Made by a program: the position numbers and the translations under genes. A DNA stretch of 64,000 nt, taken from Flaccisagitta enflata. Its lineage: Eukaryota > Chaetognatha > Sagittoidea > Aphragmophora. The notes below the pieces were generated by a model. That model ran no database searches and had not been told where the DNA came from. It worked only from the letters and a program-made list of their open reading frames with translations. The number at the start of each line of letters is the position of its first letter. The first letter of the stretch is position 1. The DNA is taken from assembly GCA_965153355.1 (NCBI GenBank), contig OZ231128.1, positions 24,180,001 to 24,244,000 of the forward strand. Direction: 5' to 3'. Shown here piece by piece: positions 50,739 through 62,125 of this stretch.

Positions 50739-51777
50739 AGAATGAAACGGTTGAAGAAATATCGAAATTTTCATAAAAAAGATGATAATTCTTTTTGCCA
50801 TTTTTGAAAAAGAAGTTCAATTTTCTCAGCAACCGCTCAACCGATTCACATGAAATTTTACACATATAAACTACTTAAAAAATACTGTCGAATGAGTCCA
50901 ATTTCAGCACTGTAGCTCACCTAGAAGATGATTTATGATTTTCTGAAGATTAAAATATCTCGATCATTTTTACCAAATGGCTGTCATCTTTTACCATCAA
51001 AATTCCAGATAGGTCGACTTTTGAGGCCAATAGAGCCCAGGGTCGCAATTGGACGCAGGCAAAACCATATATAGGCATGATCAGCACCCAAAGTACTTCA
51101 AATTAGTGGTGGTAGGAATAGCTGCAAGTGCCTGCGTTACTAGTTACAGCTATGAAAAGCTGAAAATTGTCAAAAGGAGAATATACAGGTAAAAAGAGGG
51201 GTAAAAAGATGGGTAAAGAGAGGAATCAGTTCCTCTATGACTCATACCCTTAAAAAGTATCCTTGGGGGGTCAGATTCATGGCTTAGTTGGTTTGAAACA
51301 TCTATCGGTGTAACTACAGTGTCCAATTGAAAAAAGGGTAAAAAAATTTCAAAAAATGAAAAAAACTGGGAGTAGTGGCCTTACAGAGGGGCTTGCTCAG
51401 ATCCTGGCGTGTTAAAATCGATTTTTTTTATTGTTATGACCCACTGAGATCATGTACTTGCCCCATGTATAACGAAAAAACAATTTTGGAAAGAGTCACT
51501 TTTGCTGATTTTTGGCAAAATAATTCCTCCTCAGGGAAGTCAGTGTAACCGGGGCTACATATGAGCATCTGTCCGTCTGTCCGTTTATCTCTCCATCCCT
51601 TTATTTGTTGGTTTGTCGTTATCGCACGAGAAGAAAAGAGTTTGCGAGCCTAGTATAATAGTATTGTATAATTGTACCCAAAAAATGAAATTTACTCAAT
51701 TACTATATTTTCCCCTGTTTCCTGTGTGGCATTGATTATGTGACGTGTTTAGTGCATATATTTCATGAAACAGCTAG
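50739..51777. other. AT-rich sequence without recognised feature
   Basis: No gene, element ends or tandem unit supported, apart from a short GTCCGTCTGTCCG patch near 51570. Confidence 0.35.
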
Positions 51778-52250
51778 ATTTTTTAAATCGCGTGCACGCG
51801 ACTCTATGACCCGCTCTGTCCGTCAGTCGGCCGGTCTGTCTGTCCGTCAGTACGTCTGTGACGCTTAGCGTTTCTTTATCGTTTCAAGTCATTTTATATC
51901 ATTTTAAGTTATCTTAAGTCATCTTAAGTCATTTTAAGTCAATTTAAGTCATTTTAAGTCATCTTAAGTCATTTCATGTCATTTTAAGTCATTCTAAGTC
52001 ATTTTACGTCATTTTTAGTCATTTCAAGACATTTCAAGTCGATAAAAGTCATTAAAGGTATAATAAGACAATTTGTCATTTTTCGCATCATTTGAGTTTT
52101 TGATATTGCCTGTCATTCCAAGTCATTTTATCTCATTTTGAATAATTTTACATCATTTTCAATTACTTTGTTCATTTAGGTCCTTTATGTCATTTTAAGC
52201 CATTTTGAGATGTTTTAGAACATTTCAGGTCATTTCATTTCTTTTTTCTT
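51778..52250 (+). mobile_element. (GTCY)n element start followed by AAGTCATTTT decamer array
   Basis: 5' hairpin TCGCGTGCACGCGACTCT, GTCCGTCAGTCGGCC array, then from about 51880 a TCATTTTAAG decamer array of some 350 bp. No 3' end is found. The pairing of this element start with the same decamer recurs at 54134 and, inverted, at 49128. Confidence 0.7.
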
Positions 52251-52264
52251 CTTTCTCAATCATA

Positions 52265-52533
52265 GACAGTCAGTGGACAAAACGGTATTTGTAGATATGT
52301 CAGCTATTTGGTATATCTCAACAGGTTGAGATCTCTTATTCAGGCACATTTCAACCCGTTGAGATCTCTCATTTTAGCACATTTCAACCCGTTGAGATCT
52401 CTCATTCTACAAGATTTGTCTTAGTAGATGAGAGATCTCAACGGGTTGAAATATACCAGCATGAGAGATTTCAATGCGTTAAGATATGCCAAACTGCTGA
52501 CATATCTACAAATACCAAAATGTCCATAGACTG
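52265..52533. mobile_element. mariner-like foldback MITE
   Basis: About 269 bp with inverted ends CAGTCAGTGGACA and CAGTCTATGGACA followed on both arms by GGTATTTGTAGATATGTCAG. TA dinucleotides are at both edges (52263-52264 and 52534-52535). The left arm holds two direct copies of CATTTCAACCCGTTGAGATC. Non-coding. Confidence 0.7.
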
Positions 52534-52568
52534 TAGGGGAAAAGCTCCCACACTCGTTGCCTAGATAA

Positions 52569-52570
<2 letters not shown>

Positions 52571-52652
<82 letters not shown>

Positions 52653-52664
52653 CTCTCTCTCTCT
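52571..52664. repeat. (CT)n microsatellite
   Basis: CT tract of about 95 bp with one interruption. Confidence 0.95.
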
Positions 52665-52981
52665 TACTCTTTTCCTCTTCGCCACGCTGTACTGATTTTG
52701 GAGAAATTCTAACTCGTTCAAGGGAGAAATGAGGTCAAAGACCTTGCTCCCAAAATTGATTCGAGGAAACAACGGCGGATTTTTTTTCTCCTTTTTTTCT
52801 CTTCTCTTCTTTCTAGGCCTGTGTCACATAAAGCTGTCCAGAAGTTAAGATAATAGAAAAAATAACAAATCTTACATCATACCAAAATGTTCTCATGAAA
52901 TATTGAAATGCTTTAAAAGTTCAAATGAATTTTACCCAATATTTTCAATGAGGGATTTAGATCTCAGTGATGATATAGAAA

Positions 52982-53317
52982 ACAAGACCAGATACATGGC
53001 AATCCAGTTGCAGATAGTTGGGCAGGAGCAGCAATGCAACAAGTGACGCAGGGTCACAATATCATTTCCGATAGGTGGGCAGGGACATCCAACCTCTATC
53101 CACACCCTAACTCACCCCCACACTTGTTTTCATACTTTTCAACTCGATGACCCCCAACAGACCAACGGACCAACAGATGGACAAAGAGTTGCATGTCGGC
53201 AAGTAGAAACTGCATGCAATTCAAAAATGTTACGGAGGGATGAATGGAATATCAGACAGAAAAATGAACAGACCAACACTGCAAAGGGTTGAGATGCGTA
53301 TCTGCAACCAAAAAATA
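52982..53317 (-). mobile_element. two diverged (GTCY)n element remnants
   Basis: One remnant from AACAAGACCAGATACATGGC to TTGCATGTCGGCAAGTAGAA (52982-53210). A second, shorter one ends GAGATGCGTATCTGCAACCA AAAA at about 53317. Both are in minus orientation and clearly old. Confidence 0.55.
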
Positions 53318-54133
53318 TCAATTATACAAAGAGGCATACTTCATCTTCAATGCATCCTGAATTTTTGACCACTTATTGTGATACGAACCTCTATTCCCTT
53401 ATCTCTCTCTCTCTTTTTTAGGGGAGCTTGGCTTTTAGTCTTGTGCCTCAGATTTCGTTAATCAAAGTTCATGGGTATCGGTAAAAGCGGTTTTTCTTTT
53501 TCATGGGTTACGGTAAAAGCGTTTTTTTCATTTTCTTCACTTACTCGCTTCATTTTTCTTTTAATGTCGAATGTTCGAAACTCGGACTTCAAATTTAATA
53601 AATCATCAAAATGTTCTGCAGTCTCAAGTTTGTAGTTCGTATGGTTCAAAGTAAAAAGTCTTTATCACCTGTTTATCCGCCAGACTGTCAGTCGTTTTGT
53701 CAACTTGCCAATTACTTGATTACTTTTTTGAGCGTAATTTCACAATGTATGTGCCTCACCACCACTTCTCTATCAATATTCCGGCTTTCTGGCCTGGATT
53801 TTGTCAAGGATACGGAGAACTCATATCTAGAATTCAACTTGTGAATGCGTGATGAAAAACAAACACAATCATACGTTAATTTTTTTTGTTCTGATAGCAA
53901 CCATTTATTAAGGACTCCCACGGGTCTGTTTTGGTTGCTCTACTTAGTATTATCATAATATGCAATGCTTTTGTCCTAAGCTGTTAACATCGGGCATCAT
54001 AGGCTTGGGCTAAAGAGTATAGAATCGAAATTTCTTTTGAATTATATAAAACAAATTCTCCATTGATGAACAGAAGCCAGATCTAATTTTGCGATTTCGT
54101 GTTGTTAAACAAGTTGGAAATCTTTGCTGAAAG
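53318..54133. other. AT-rich sequence without recognised feature
   Basis: Nothing identified on either strand. Confidence 0.35.
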
Positions 54134-54576
54134 TTTAAAGTCGCGTGTACGCGACTCTACACTCCGCTTTGTCTGACTATCCGTCGGTCGGTTGGTCGCC
54201 TGGTCGGTTTGTCGGTCGGTCTGTCGGTGGGTCCGTCACACTTTTGCTTTTTTTTTTATCAAATTTATTTCATTGAGCCATTTTAGGTCATTTTAGAGTA
54301 TACTATGTCATTCTAAGTCATCTTAACTTATTCTAAGTCATTCTAAGGGCGTGTTTCTTGTGAAGATGAAAAACGCGTTTGAGCAAGTGAGCGGAAGTGA
54401 GTGGACAAGCCTGTGAATGGAACAAAGCGGAGCGCTGTGGAGTGAGTGAGCCGAGTGAGCGGAGTGAGTGGTGCGAGCAAAGGAATGTAGCCCGTTAAAA
54501 ACGCGGTTGTCTGTGACTAGAAACACGCCCTAAATGTCAGTCTCGCACGCGACTTATAGGTGTTGGCCTTGTTTTT
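54134..54576 (+). mobile_element. (GTCY)n rolling-circle-like element, decamer subtype, interrupted
   Basis: Hairpin AGTCGCGTGTACGCGACTCT, GTCGGTCGGTTGG array, TCATTCTAAG decamers, then a nested MITE (54347-54530), then GTCTCGCACGCGACTTATAG and GGCCTTGTTTTT. Confidence 0.8.
54347..54530. mobile_element. Tourist/PIF-Harbinger-like MITE
   Basis: 184 bp with perfect 12-bp ends GGGCGTGTTTCT...AGAAACACGCCC flanked by TAA on both sides (54344-54346 and 54531-54533). GGGCNTGTTT ends with a TWA target duplication are the pattern of Tourist-type elements. The interior has GAGTGAGCGG repeats and no coding capacity. Confidence 0.82.
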
Positions 54577-55403
54577 CCTAAGGTAAGCTGAAGAGAGAAG
54601 CCATAACGGCATGACCTATCAAGCAACTGATTGATCCTTCTTTTTTATCAGTATCCAAATTATAAGTTCTTCCGTATTTCAAAGTCTAAACGACGTTTGC
54701 TGTACCTGTTCAGTTCAATCAGTCGGCATGAAACCATAGACCTTCGCCTTGTATTAGGTCTCTTTATCATACAACTCTAATCTAAACAATGAATCTCTAT
54801 CTTTCATTTTATCATCAACTCATGCACTCGGTCTCTTCATTAGACAACTCTCAAATAGACAAAACTTGTTTCTTTTCTTTTTCTAATCATCTCAAAGAAT
54901 AACAAACTAAACGGGAGAAGGAAGAGAAAACGCTTTCATAACGACTGCCAAGAGCAGATGTGAGAAACCACCTGAGGCTGCCTCTACACTTGCAGTGAAT
55001 CAATGATCAATTTCCTTCTATATTAATAAAACCGTCTTTCTCTTTTTACTTTCTTCATTCCAACCACAGCGCCTTTTTGTTCTTTGATTGACAATCACAA
55101 AGATTTTTTTTCGTTTATTTCTTTGTTTTGTTTAGTTATTGTTGTTGCTGTTGCCTTCTCTTTCCTCTTTATGTTCATGAATTCATTTTTCTGCATGATT
55201 TCATTTTCTTCTCCTCTCTTGACCTTTTTTCTCCTGCTACCTTTCACTCCATCTCATCCTCTTGATCTTCAAGATCTCCAATCCTGTCATAACTTTGCCT
55301 ATCTATCCCCTTCCGCACCTCGTTCTCCACTCCAATTATCTTGCGTATCTTCCCTTCATTTTCCCTATTTTCTCACTTCTCTTAACCTCATCTTCCCTAC
55401 CAG
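54577..55403. other. pyrimidine-rich sequence without recognised feature
   Basis: Nothing identified on either strand. Confidence 0.35.
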
Positions 55404-55636
55404 CACTGCCCTCTCATAGCAAGATCAGGTAAAAAGTTTTTGAACTGCTCTGTATAGAATGGTCGGACTGGTATGAAATCTTAGATGAAGGTGCTTGTAG
55501 TTGTACTAACACTTGGAAACTCAAAACACTCAAAACAACGGGGCTATTTGAATATGAGCTGTGATCATTCTCATAGAATATTACAGTGCGACCTATAATG
55601 TTACTTTTCAACTGATCTCTTTATGAGAGGGCAGTG
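55404..55636. mobile_element. short relative of the CACT-ended foldback family
   Basis: CACTGCCCTCTCATAGCAAG at the left and the inverse of CACTGCCCTCTCATAAAGAG at the right, with AGTGCGACCTATAATGTTAC inside. It matches the ends of the element at 31078-31695 but is only 233 bp, and no target duplication is visible. Confidence 0.7.
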
Positions 55637-55804
55637 CCTTCAATCCTTCAAGTTCCTCTCATGCCAGTCTCTCCTTATTTTCCCGCCCCCCCCCACCTTA
55701 TCACTCTCCCCTCTTTCTACTTTCTCACTTTCTCCACTTTCTCGGTGTTCCTCATCCATAATTCAGTCCGATTTCAAGTTTGAAGGCGTTTGACGGCAGT
55801 TGAA

Positions 55805-56255
55805 GACGAAGCAGATGAGGAGGATGATGATGAGGAGTATGAGGAGGTAGATGAGGGAGTATGAGGAAGAAGGATAAGAAGACGATGAGGAATAAGAGGC
55901 AGATGAGGAGGATGATGATAAGAGTATGAGGAGGTAGATGAGGGAGTAGAAGAGAGAGAATGATAAGAAGATGAGGAGCTAGACGAAGCAGATGAGGAGG
56001 ATGATGATGAGGAGCATGAGGAGGTAGATGAGGGAGTAGAAGAGAGAGAAGGATAAGAAGATGAGGAGGTAGACGAAGCAGATGAGGATGATGATGAGGA
56101 GCATGAGGAGGTAGATGAGGGAGTAGTAGAGAGAGAAGGATCAGAAGATGAGGAGGTAGACGAAGCAGATGAGGAGGATGATGATGAGGAGTATGAGGAG
56201 GTAGATGAGGGAGTAGAGGAGGAAGAAGGATTTAAGAAGATGAGGAGGAAGGATG
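55805..56255. repeat. ~90-bp purine-rich minisatellite
   Basis: Units beginning GAAGCAGATGAGGAGGATGA and containing GAGGTAGATGAGGGAGTAG, repeated about five times with length differences, clearest at 55985-56250. Confidence 0.85.
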
Positions 56256-56446
56256 ATGAAGAAAGGAGATGAAGAGTAGGCGACAGTGGAGAGATATGGT
56301 TGCCGATTGACGGTTGAGCTCGGGGAAGTTTGAGGCGGCTGTTTTCCTTTTCTTTGGCAAAAAGAAGAGACGAATGAAGACTAACAAATTTGTGCCTTAT
56401 CTATGAATAGCCACACATGGCTTCATGACTGAAGATGGCTCAAGTA

Positions 56447-56838
<392 letters not shown>

Positions 56839-57767
56839 TTTCGTCACTGTTTAGAATTCAAACTCTGAATAAAGGTTACTATCCTCGGAGGAGGTGCGAA
56901 TTTTGTGATTTTCTTTCATATTTCATCGTCACTAAATTGAACACGAACTGCAGGACAGGCAAGTGACCAAAAGATCCACCTTCATAGATGTTTGCAAAAG
57001 AGCAGGATGTCAAAAATGTATGCGTTGGTTTAGGGGTGTCGGTTACGGTGATTTCATGTTTTTGGTTGGATGTAGGGTTAAACTTGCCATTAGTATTCCA
57101 AAAGAAACCACCGTGTTCTGGTTCTCCCCCATGTGTCCGTTTTACTCCATTAGCCGTCCCCATCGACAATCAAATAGTAGAAATGATTTGAGATAATAAC
57201 GCCACCTTCAATTCAACATGTGACAATCGCCTGCTTTCAACACCTTTAGTCATTCTTCTTTTATCTCATAGACCCCTCGTCCTTCTCTTTACTACTCCTC
57301 TTCTTCCGCCTCCACCTTTGCCTCATCCTCCTCCTTCCGCCCCCGCCCTTCCTCCCCCTCGCATTTCCAAAGTTGAATCCACAGCCAAAATTCCGTCGAA
57401 ATTCTAAAATAAATGAGGCAGAAAATTGTCAGAAGAAAGCGCACACGCGAATCAGCGGAACCACTTGCATGTTTGTGAATGCATGCGCTGGTGCATTTGC
57501 AAGTTCGTGTGGGATCATTGAAGAGCAAAAATTACTGATTGCAGAATGCAGATGTACTTTTTCTATTTTATGAGTGACTCTTTTTTTATAAGAAACATGA
57601 GCCTAAGATTTGCCCAAGTTTTAGGAACAAATGGAGAAAATTCCTCTACTTCTACACTTTTTTGTATATTCTAATCTAAGGACAGTTTAAGAGAATTTGA
57701 GCCTCAAAATGGCAAAAGATTTAAGAGAATCCAGGCTGAGTTCAAAATATGATGTCTCTTACAGAAT
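56839..57767. other. sequence without recognised feature
   Basis: Nothing identified on either strand. Confidence 0.35.
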
Positions 57768-57953
57768 AAAACAAGGCCGGATACACGGCTACCCAAGTCG
57801 CATGCAGGTGGGCAGGGGCAGTGGTGAAAAAGATCAACCAAGCAGTTGGGCAGGAGCAGTAACCCCAAAACCGCCCGTAAAAGCCGAAAAAGCAAAGTGT
57901 GACCGACCGACGGACCGACGGACCAACCGACGGACAGAGCATGCGACTAAAAA
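57768..57953 (-). mobile_element. (GTCY)n rolling-circle-like element, GTCGCGTGC subfamily
   Basis: AAACAAGGCCGGATACACGG, AAGTCGCATGCAGGTGGGCA, ACCGACGGACCGACGG array, ending GCATGCGACTAAAAA. The inner hairpin arm has been lost, leaving only the outer inverted pair GTCGCATGC/GCATGCGAC. That pair still matches although both halves differ from the subfamily consensus. Confidence 0.8.
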
Positions 57954-58184
57954 GTGTATAACACAATTAAACGAATACACCCTCACAAAGACGTCGTAAA
58001 CTTTCTCACTCACGTAGTTATGATTTACAATGATTACATTCTTCACAAATTTGCTGTAAACAAATCATTTCATAGTGCCAGGCCACGGTGTGCGTTAGGA
58101 TGATATTAACTGGACATGTATCATGTACTATTACCATTTTTTTCCCGCTTCTATCTGTGTCAGCTGGTCTCTCTCTCTCTGTCT

Positions 58185-58186
58185 TC

Positions 58187-58260
<74 letters not shown>
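58185..58260. repeat. (CTGT)n/(CT)n microsatellite
   Basis: CTGT units followed by a pure CT tract. Confidence 0.93.
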
Positions 58261-58261
<1 letters not shown>

Positions 58262-58424
58262 ACTTTCCCTGAATTCCTCTTGCCCTCGCGTTATGGATAA
58301 CCATTTCCTTGTTTTTTGTCTCCTTCAACTGAGGTGGAAAATCCGCCTTTTTCTTCAAATTTGCCGCACGTCTTCATTTTTTCCGTCCATTTCTTTTTCT
58401 GTTTGTCTGTCGATTTTCTCTCTA

Positions 58425-58620
58425 TTTTAAGTCGCGTGCACGCGACTCTACAGCCCGCTTTGTCGGTCAGTCGGTCGGTAGGTTGGTTGGTCACACTTTA
58501 TTTTTTTTCAATATTATTTCTTTGACCCCACTGCTCCTGCCCAAATGGTCTGGTGACCTCAGATATGGCCCCTGCCCACCTGCACGCGACTTCGGTAACC
58601 GTGTATCCGGCCTTGTTTTT
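58425..58620 (+). mobile_element. (GTCY)n rolling-circle-like element, GTCGCGTGC subfamily, full-length
   Basis: AGTCGCGTGCACGCGACTCT hairpin (perfect palindrome), GTCGGTCAGTCGGTCGG array, GCTCCTGCCCAAATGG, GCACGCGACTTCGGTAACCG, and CCGGCCTTGTTTTT. Confidence 0.85.
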
Positions 58621-58674
58621 CTTACTCAATACCCATCTGTCTATCTGTTTCTTTTCGTCCATTAGTCTATCTTC

Positions 58675-58735
58675 CTGTCTGTCTGTCTGTCAACCTGTGT
58701 ACTCTCTCTCTCTCTCTTTCTCTTTCTCTTTCTCT

Positions 58736-58772
<37 letters not shown>
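58675..58772. repeat. CT/TCTTTC microsatellite
   Basis: CTGT, CT and TTTCTC blocks in succession. Confidence 0.9.
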
Positions 58773-58775
<3 letters not shown>

Positions 58776-59711
58776 CCTCACTGCTGCCGTTTCTCTCCAA
58801 TAAACCGATTTTTTTCTTCCCGGGAGACAAAAACGAAATAGAAATTCAAATCTTGGAACAAAAAAGAAATATTTGAAAAATCACAAGATGAAGGGAAACC
58901 GAATTTATCGGCAAAAGCGACCATCATGGAACAAGCATTTCGTTTTATTATGTTTGCTATTATTCTAGTTTGATTTTTGTTTCGGTGCACCTGAATACAA
59001 GACCCTGGGCGTCATTATGACGATCACATTATCAAAACTCTGAATTTCTCCCAAATTCCAATTTTTAGTCCAGTGACTTATCATTATCATTATTATCATC
59101 CATCGTAGTTGTTACAAAGACAGTCATCATTTTTGTCGTCATCATTTTCATTTTCATTTGCACTTTTCACAAACTGTATGATTAGAAATTCATCGTTATA
59201 AGATGCCGCATTTGTTCGAGTAACCTCCTTTTTCTTTTGTCAACATTCTCACGAAACTAGAATATAAGTGGAGGAATGGATAAACTGCATACCGAACTGA
59301 AAAGTTGCCACCTGCGGGTGTGCAGGGGAAGAAATGCTGGTGCATGTGGGCGGGGGCAGTAACATAGGCAAAAGACAAAAGGCTCATGACTGTTCTAAAG
59401 ACACAATTGCAAGGGTTTTCGGAAACACATTAAATGGGTCAAGTGCTCAAATTAGGTTTTGAGCTTGGTTAGTCTTTTCTCGTCTTCATGATAAGTTTAA
59501 TTATTACAAAATGTTGCACAACTCAAAGCTTAGCGGGGAGTAGCAGTTATTGCTCAGAAATTACCATTTCGCGTCAATTTTGGCGTCATACGGAAATTCA
59601 CTTTCTTTTTGACCTACAGACAGACGCGCAGACGGACTGCCGAACTCAACCACTTATCGAGGCGTTAACCAGGCGAATAAAAATTTGTTTGTTCCGCAAC
59701 AGTACAATCCA
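58773..59711. other. AT-rich sequence without recognised gene
   Basis: A faint (GTCY)n-element-like patch lies at about 59285-59370 (TGTGGGCGGGGGCAGTAA). Nothing else is seen. Confidence 0.3.
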
Positions 59712-59862
59712 GTCGCCCAAGGGCAATATGTGGTCAGCGATACCCGTTGCCCTGATTTGCATGATTGTGAATTTGAGCGAAAGGTAGCAGGGTAGCGGCC
59801 CTAAAGCAAATGGGATGGAGTCCTTAAGAATACAGGGGGACCTATGTTCGTTTATTCATTTG

Positions 59863-60189
59863 CAGGCCTGTATAATCTTGAGTTTCCCCCCCCCCCCGGT
59901 GGGGGGGGGGGGGGAAATCAAAGGGTCTGGAGATGGGGAAGGAAATCAATGGGGAAAAAAAAAGAAAAAAAGGAAATTTGGGGAAAATATAGCTTTTTAC
60001 AGTACCAAATCATAAAACTCAATTAGTAAAACACAATTTAACACTATCTAAACCTTAACCACATAGATTTATAGCTATATGGGGAAGAAAATCATGGATA
60101 TTAAAACGCGACGCGACGCGTCGCGGGGAAGAAAATCAAAGGCAGGGGGGGGAAAAAAATCAAAAGCCACTCAAGAATATACACCCCTG
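59863..60189. mobile_element. hAT-type MITE, copy 1
   Basis: 327 bp with ends CAGGCCTGTATAATCTTGAG and the inverse of CAGGGGTGTATATTCTTGAG, flanked by an exact 8-bp duplication TTCATTTG (59855-59862 and 60190-60197). The interior has a poly-C/GGT/poly-G hairpin next to the left end, several AAATCAAAG motifs and the palindrome GCGACGCGTCGC. Confidence 0.85.
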
Positions 60190-60224
60190 TTCATTTGTTT
60201 GTTCTTTGAAGGACTGAGAGGATT

Positions 60225-62030
60225 AAACTAGTCATCCAAGGATCGCATATAGTCAGAGGCACCTGATGCCCTGCTAGAAATGATCCAGCAAAGAAGTTGA
60301 GTGAACACAGGGATGAATTTCAAGATGTCCTGAGGTGGGCATCAGAGGTGTCACGATTTTTTGTTTTACAGTATCGACCAGGTCGATCTAATCATGGTCG
60401 ATCCCAAAAAAAGTATCGACTCAGTATCGACCATGGGTCGATTTTTTGCCAGTTAGTCCTTTTCCCGTATATCAATGCTGTTTACTCTCAGAGCAACATG
60501 TCTTAGAAACCAACCGGTATCACAAGATTAGATATTCGAGATTTCTACCTCGGCCTTGTAAGTTTGTAGTCATTTATAGTTGATACAAAAAAAAAAAAAA
60601 GAGTAAATAAGCACTCATAACTATCTAGGAAATGTGTTTGGAAAAACCTTTAAAGAGAGATATCTTGACTTTATGAGCATTTTAATCTATGTTGAAAAAT
60701 TTACAATCTGAGCACAAACACATCAAACTGTTTGAAAATGCCATCAGTTTGAAGTTGGTCATGTTCTTTCAAAAATGGCAGAAAAAAAAAATTCTCCTTT
60801 TTACTCTCATTTTATCTTTGAATTGCCCTTAAATTGAAATCTTTGAAATGCCCTTAAATCTTACCAAAAAGTGAGGGAAACATGCCGATTGCACCACTGG
60901 TTAGCTCTTAAGCTCTAGTTCTATAATCTCATGGATTTCAAAAGGGAAGTAGCCCAATTATGCAAACAAAAATGACCAAAATCTACCATTTTCACCATAA
61001 CCATCTCGTGTGATAAACAAATAAAACTTGCCATCCCTAAAGTGGAATAAAAATTGTTTTTCTGTTTAGTTAGTAAAAATATGAGAATAACCAAAAACAA
61101 TCAGGTACATAAGTTTTGAGTACAGGAGGGAGAAAACATACTGTAAACCCTAAGTGTTTCCAAACTTTTTTCCTAGATAGGAGCGGAGGAAAACTCTACC
61201 GACTACCAAAAGCCCAAAGTTTTTAACATGCCTCTTTAACTAACTCGTTTTTTTTTCGTCAAATTGAACAAGGCGAGATTTTTTTTTGCATGTATACTGG
61301 CTTTGTCCGTCCATCTGTTTGTCCATCTGTTGCTCAAGATTACAACGCGGAGACCCGCATTTATGATACTGCACACTCGGAGAGGCTTTTTTTTTCCAAA
61401 ATGGGTAATATTTTGGATGGAAAGCGATCTCGATCTTCACAGTTTTCTGCGCCTTGTTCTTTTTTAAACAAAAAAAAATGTTTTCAATTTGTTCATTATT
61501 TCATTTTTGCTTATTCAATATCAAAGGAATTCAGTTTTATTATTTTTTTTTTCTTAATTTACTCAGAGATCAGGCTCATTACTAAATTAGTCCTAGCTTC
61601 ATTTAGGCTGGAAAACAGACAAAAAATCGACCTGATACATTTGTGCTTTGGTGAATCAGGAAGATTTTTTGAAAATATAGAAAATCGACCCGATTAATCT
61701 ACTAGTCGATAGTATCGTGACTTCTCTGCCCAGTGGGCATAATTTAGGTCATTGAAGGAAAATTAGAGGGTATATTTGAGGTTTTAAGGGCAAATTTGAG
61801 GCAAGGTTGGCTGATTTGATGCTTGGAGGGCTGATTGAAGGTCTAGAGGGCAGATTTGAGGGGGGGGGCTGATTTGAAGCCTAGAGGGCGAAATTGAGGC
61901 CCGGGAGGGCTAATTTGAGGCATTGAATATCAATGGGACTGGGGGATGGACGGACAGAAGGGCAGACATCTGGAAATTTCCCCCTGTGTTCCACAGGACA
62001 TTGGCCCTTTGGAGCCGCTGCCCAAAAAAG
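60225..62030 (+). mobile_element. minisatellite-bearing composite element, copy H, interrupted
   Basis: Head AAACTAGTCATCCAAGGATC, most of the left arm deleted, then interrupted at 60343. It resumes at 61741 with 'ttgagg...gaggg' minisatellite units and the right arm ending TTGGAGCCGCTGCCCAAAAA. It appears to have inserted into copy G. Confidence 0.7.
60343..61732. mobile_element. non-autonomous hAT-like transposon nested in copy H
   Basis: 1,390 bp between exact copies of GTGGGCAT (60335-60342 and 61733-61740). The left end is CAGAGGTGTCACGAT. The right end read inward is TGGGCAGAGAAGTCACGAT, so the inverted repeat CAGAG..GTCACGAT sits four bases in at that end. Subterminal TATCGACC/GGTCGAT motifs recur on both sides, as is common in hAT elements. 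No transposase frame is present. Confidence 0.78.
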
Positions 62031-62125
62031 CCCTAAGCAGGCTGATTTGAAACCTGGGGAGCTCATTGAAGGCCTCAGAAGCCTAAGAGGGCTGGCTTGA
62101 GTCCCCTTCGGGGCCACCGCCCAAA

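Larger units (their letters stand above)
59712..62125 (+). mobile_element. minisatellite-bearing composite element, copy G, multiply interrupted
   Basis: Head AGTCGCCCAAGGGCAATATG and a left arm to about 59850. After two insertions it resumes at about 62030 with minisatellite units (GGCTGATTTGAAACC) and a partial right arm CCCCTTCGGGGCCACCGCCC AAAT. The inserts are a MITE at 59863 and composite copy H at about 60225. Confidence 0.65.
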
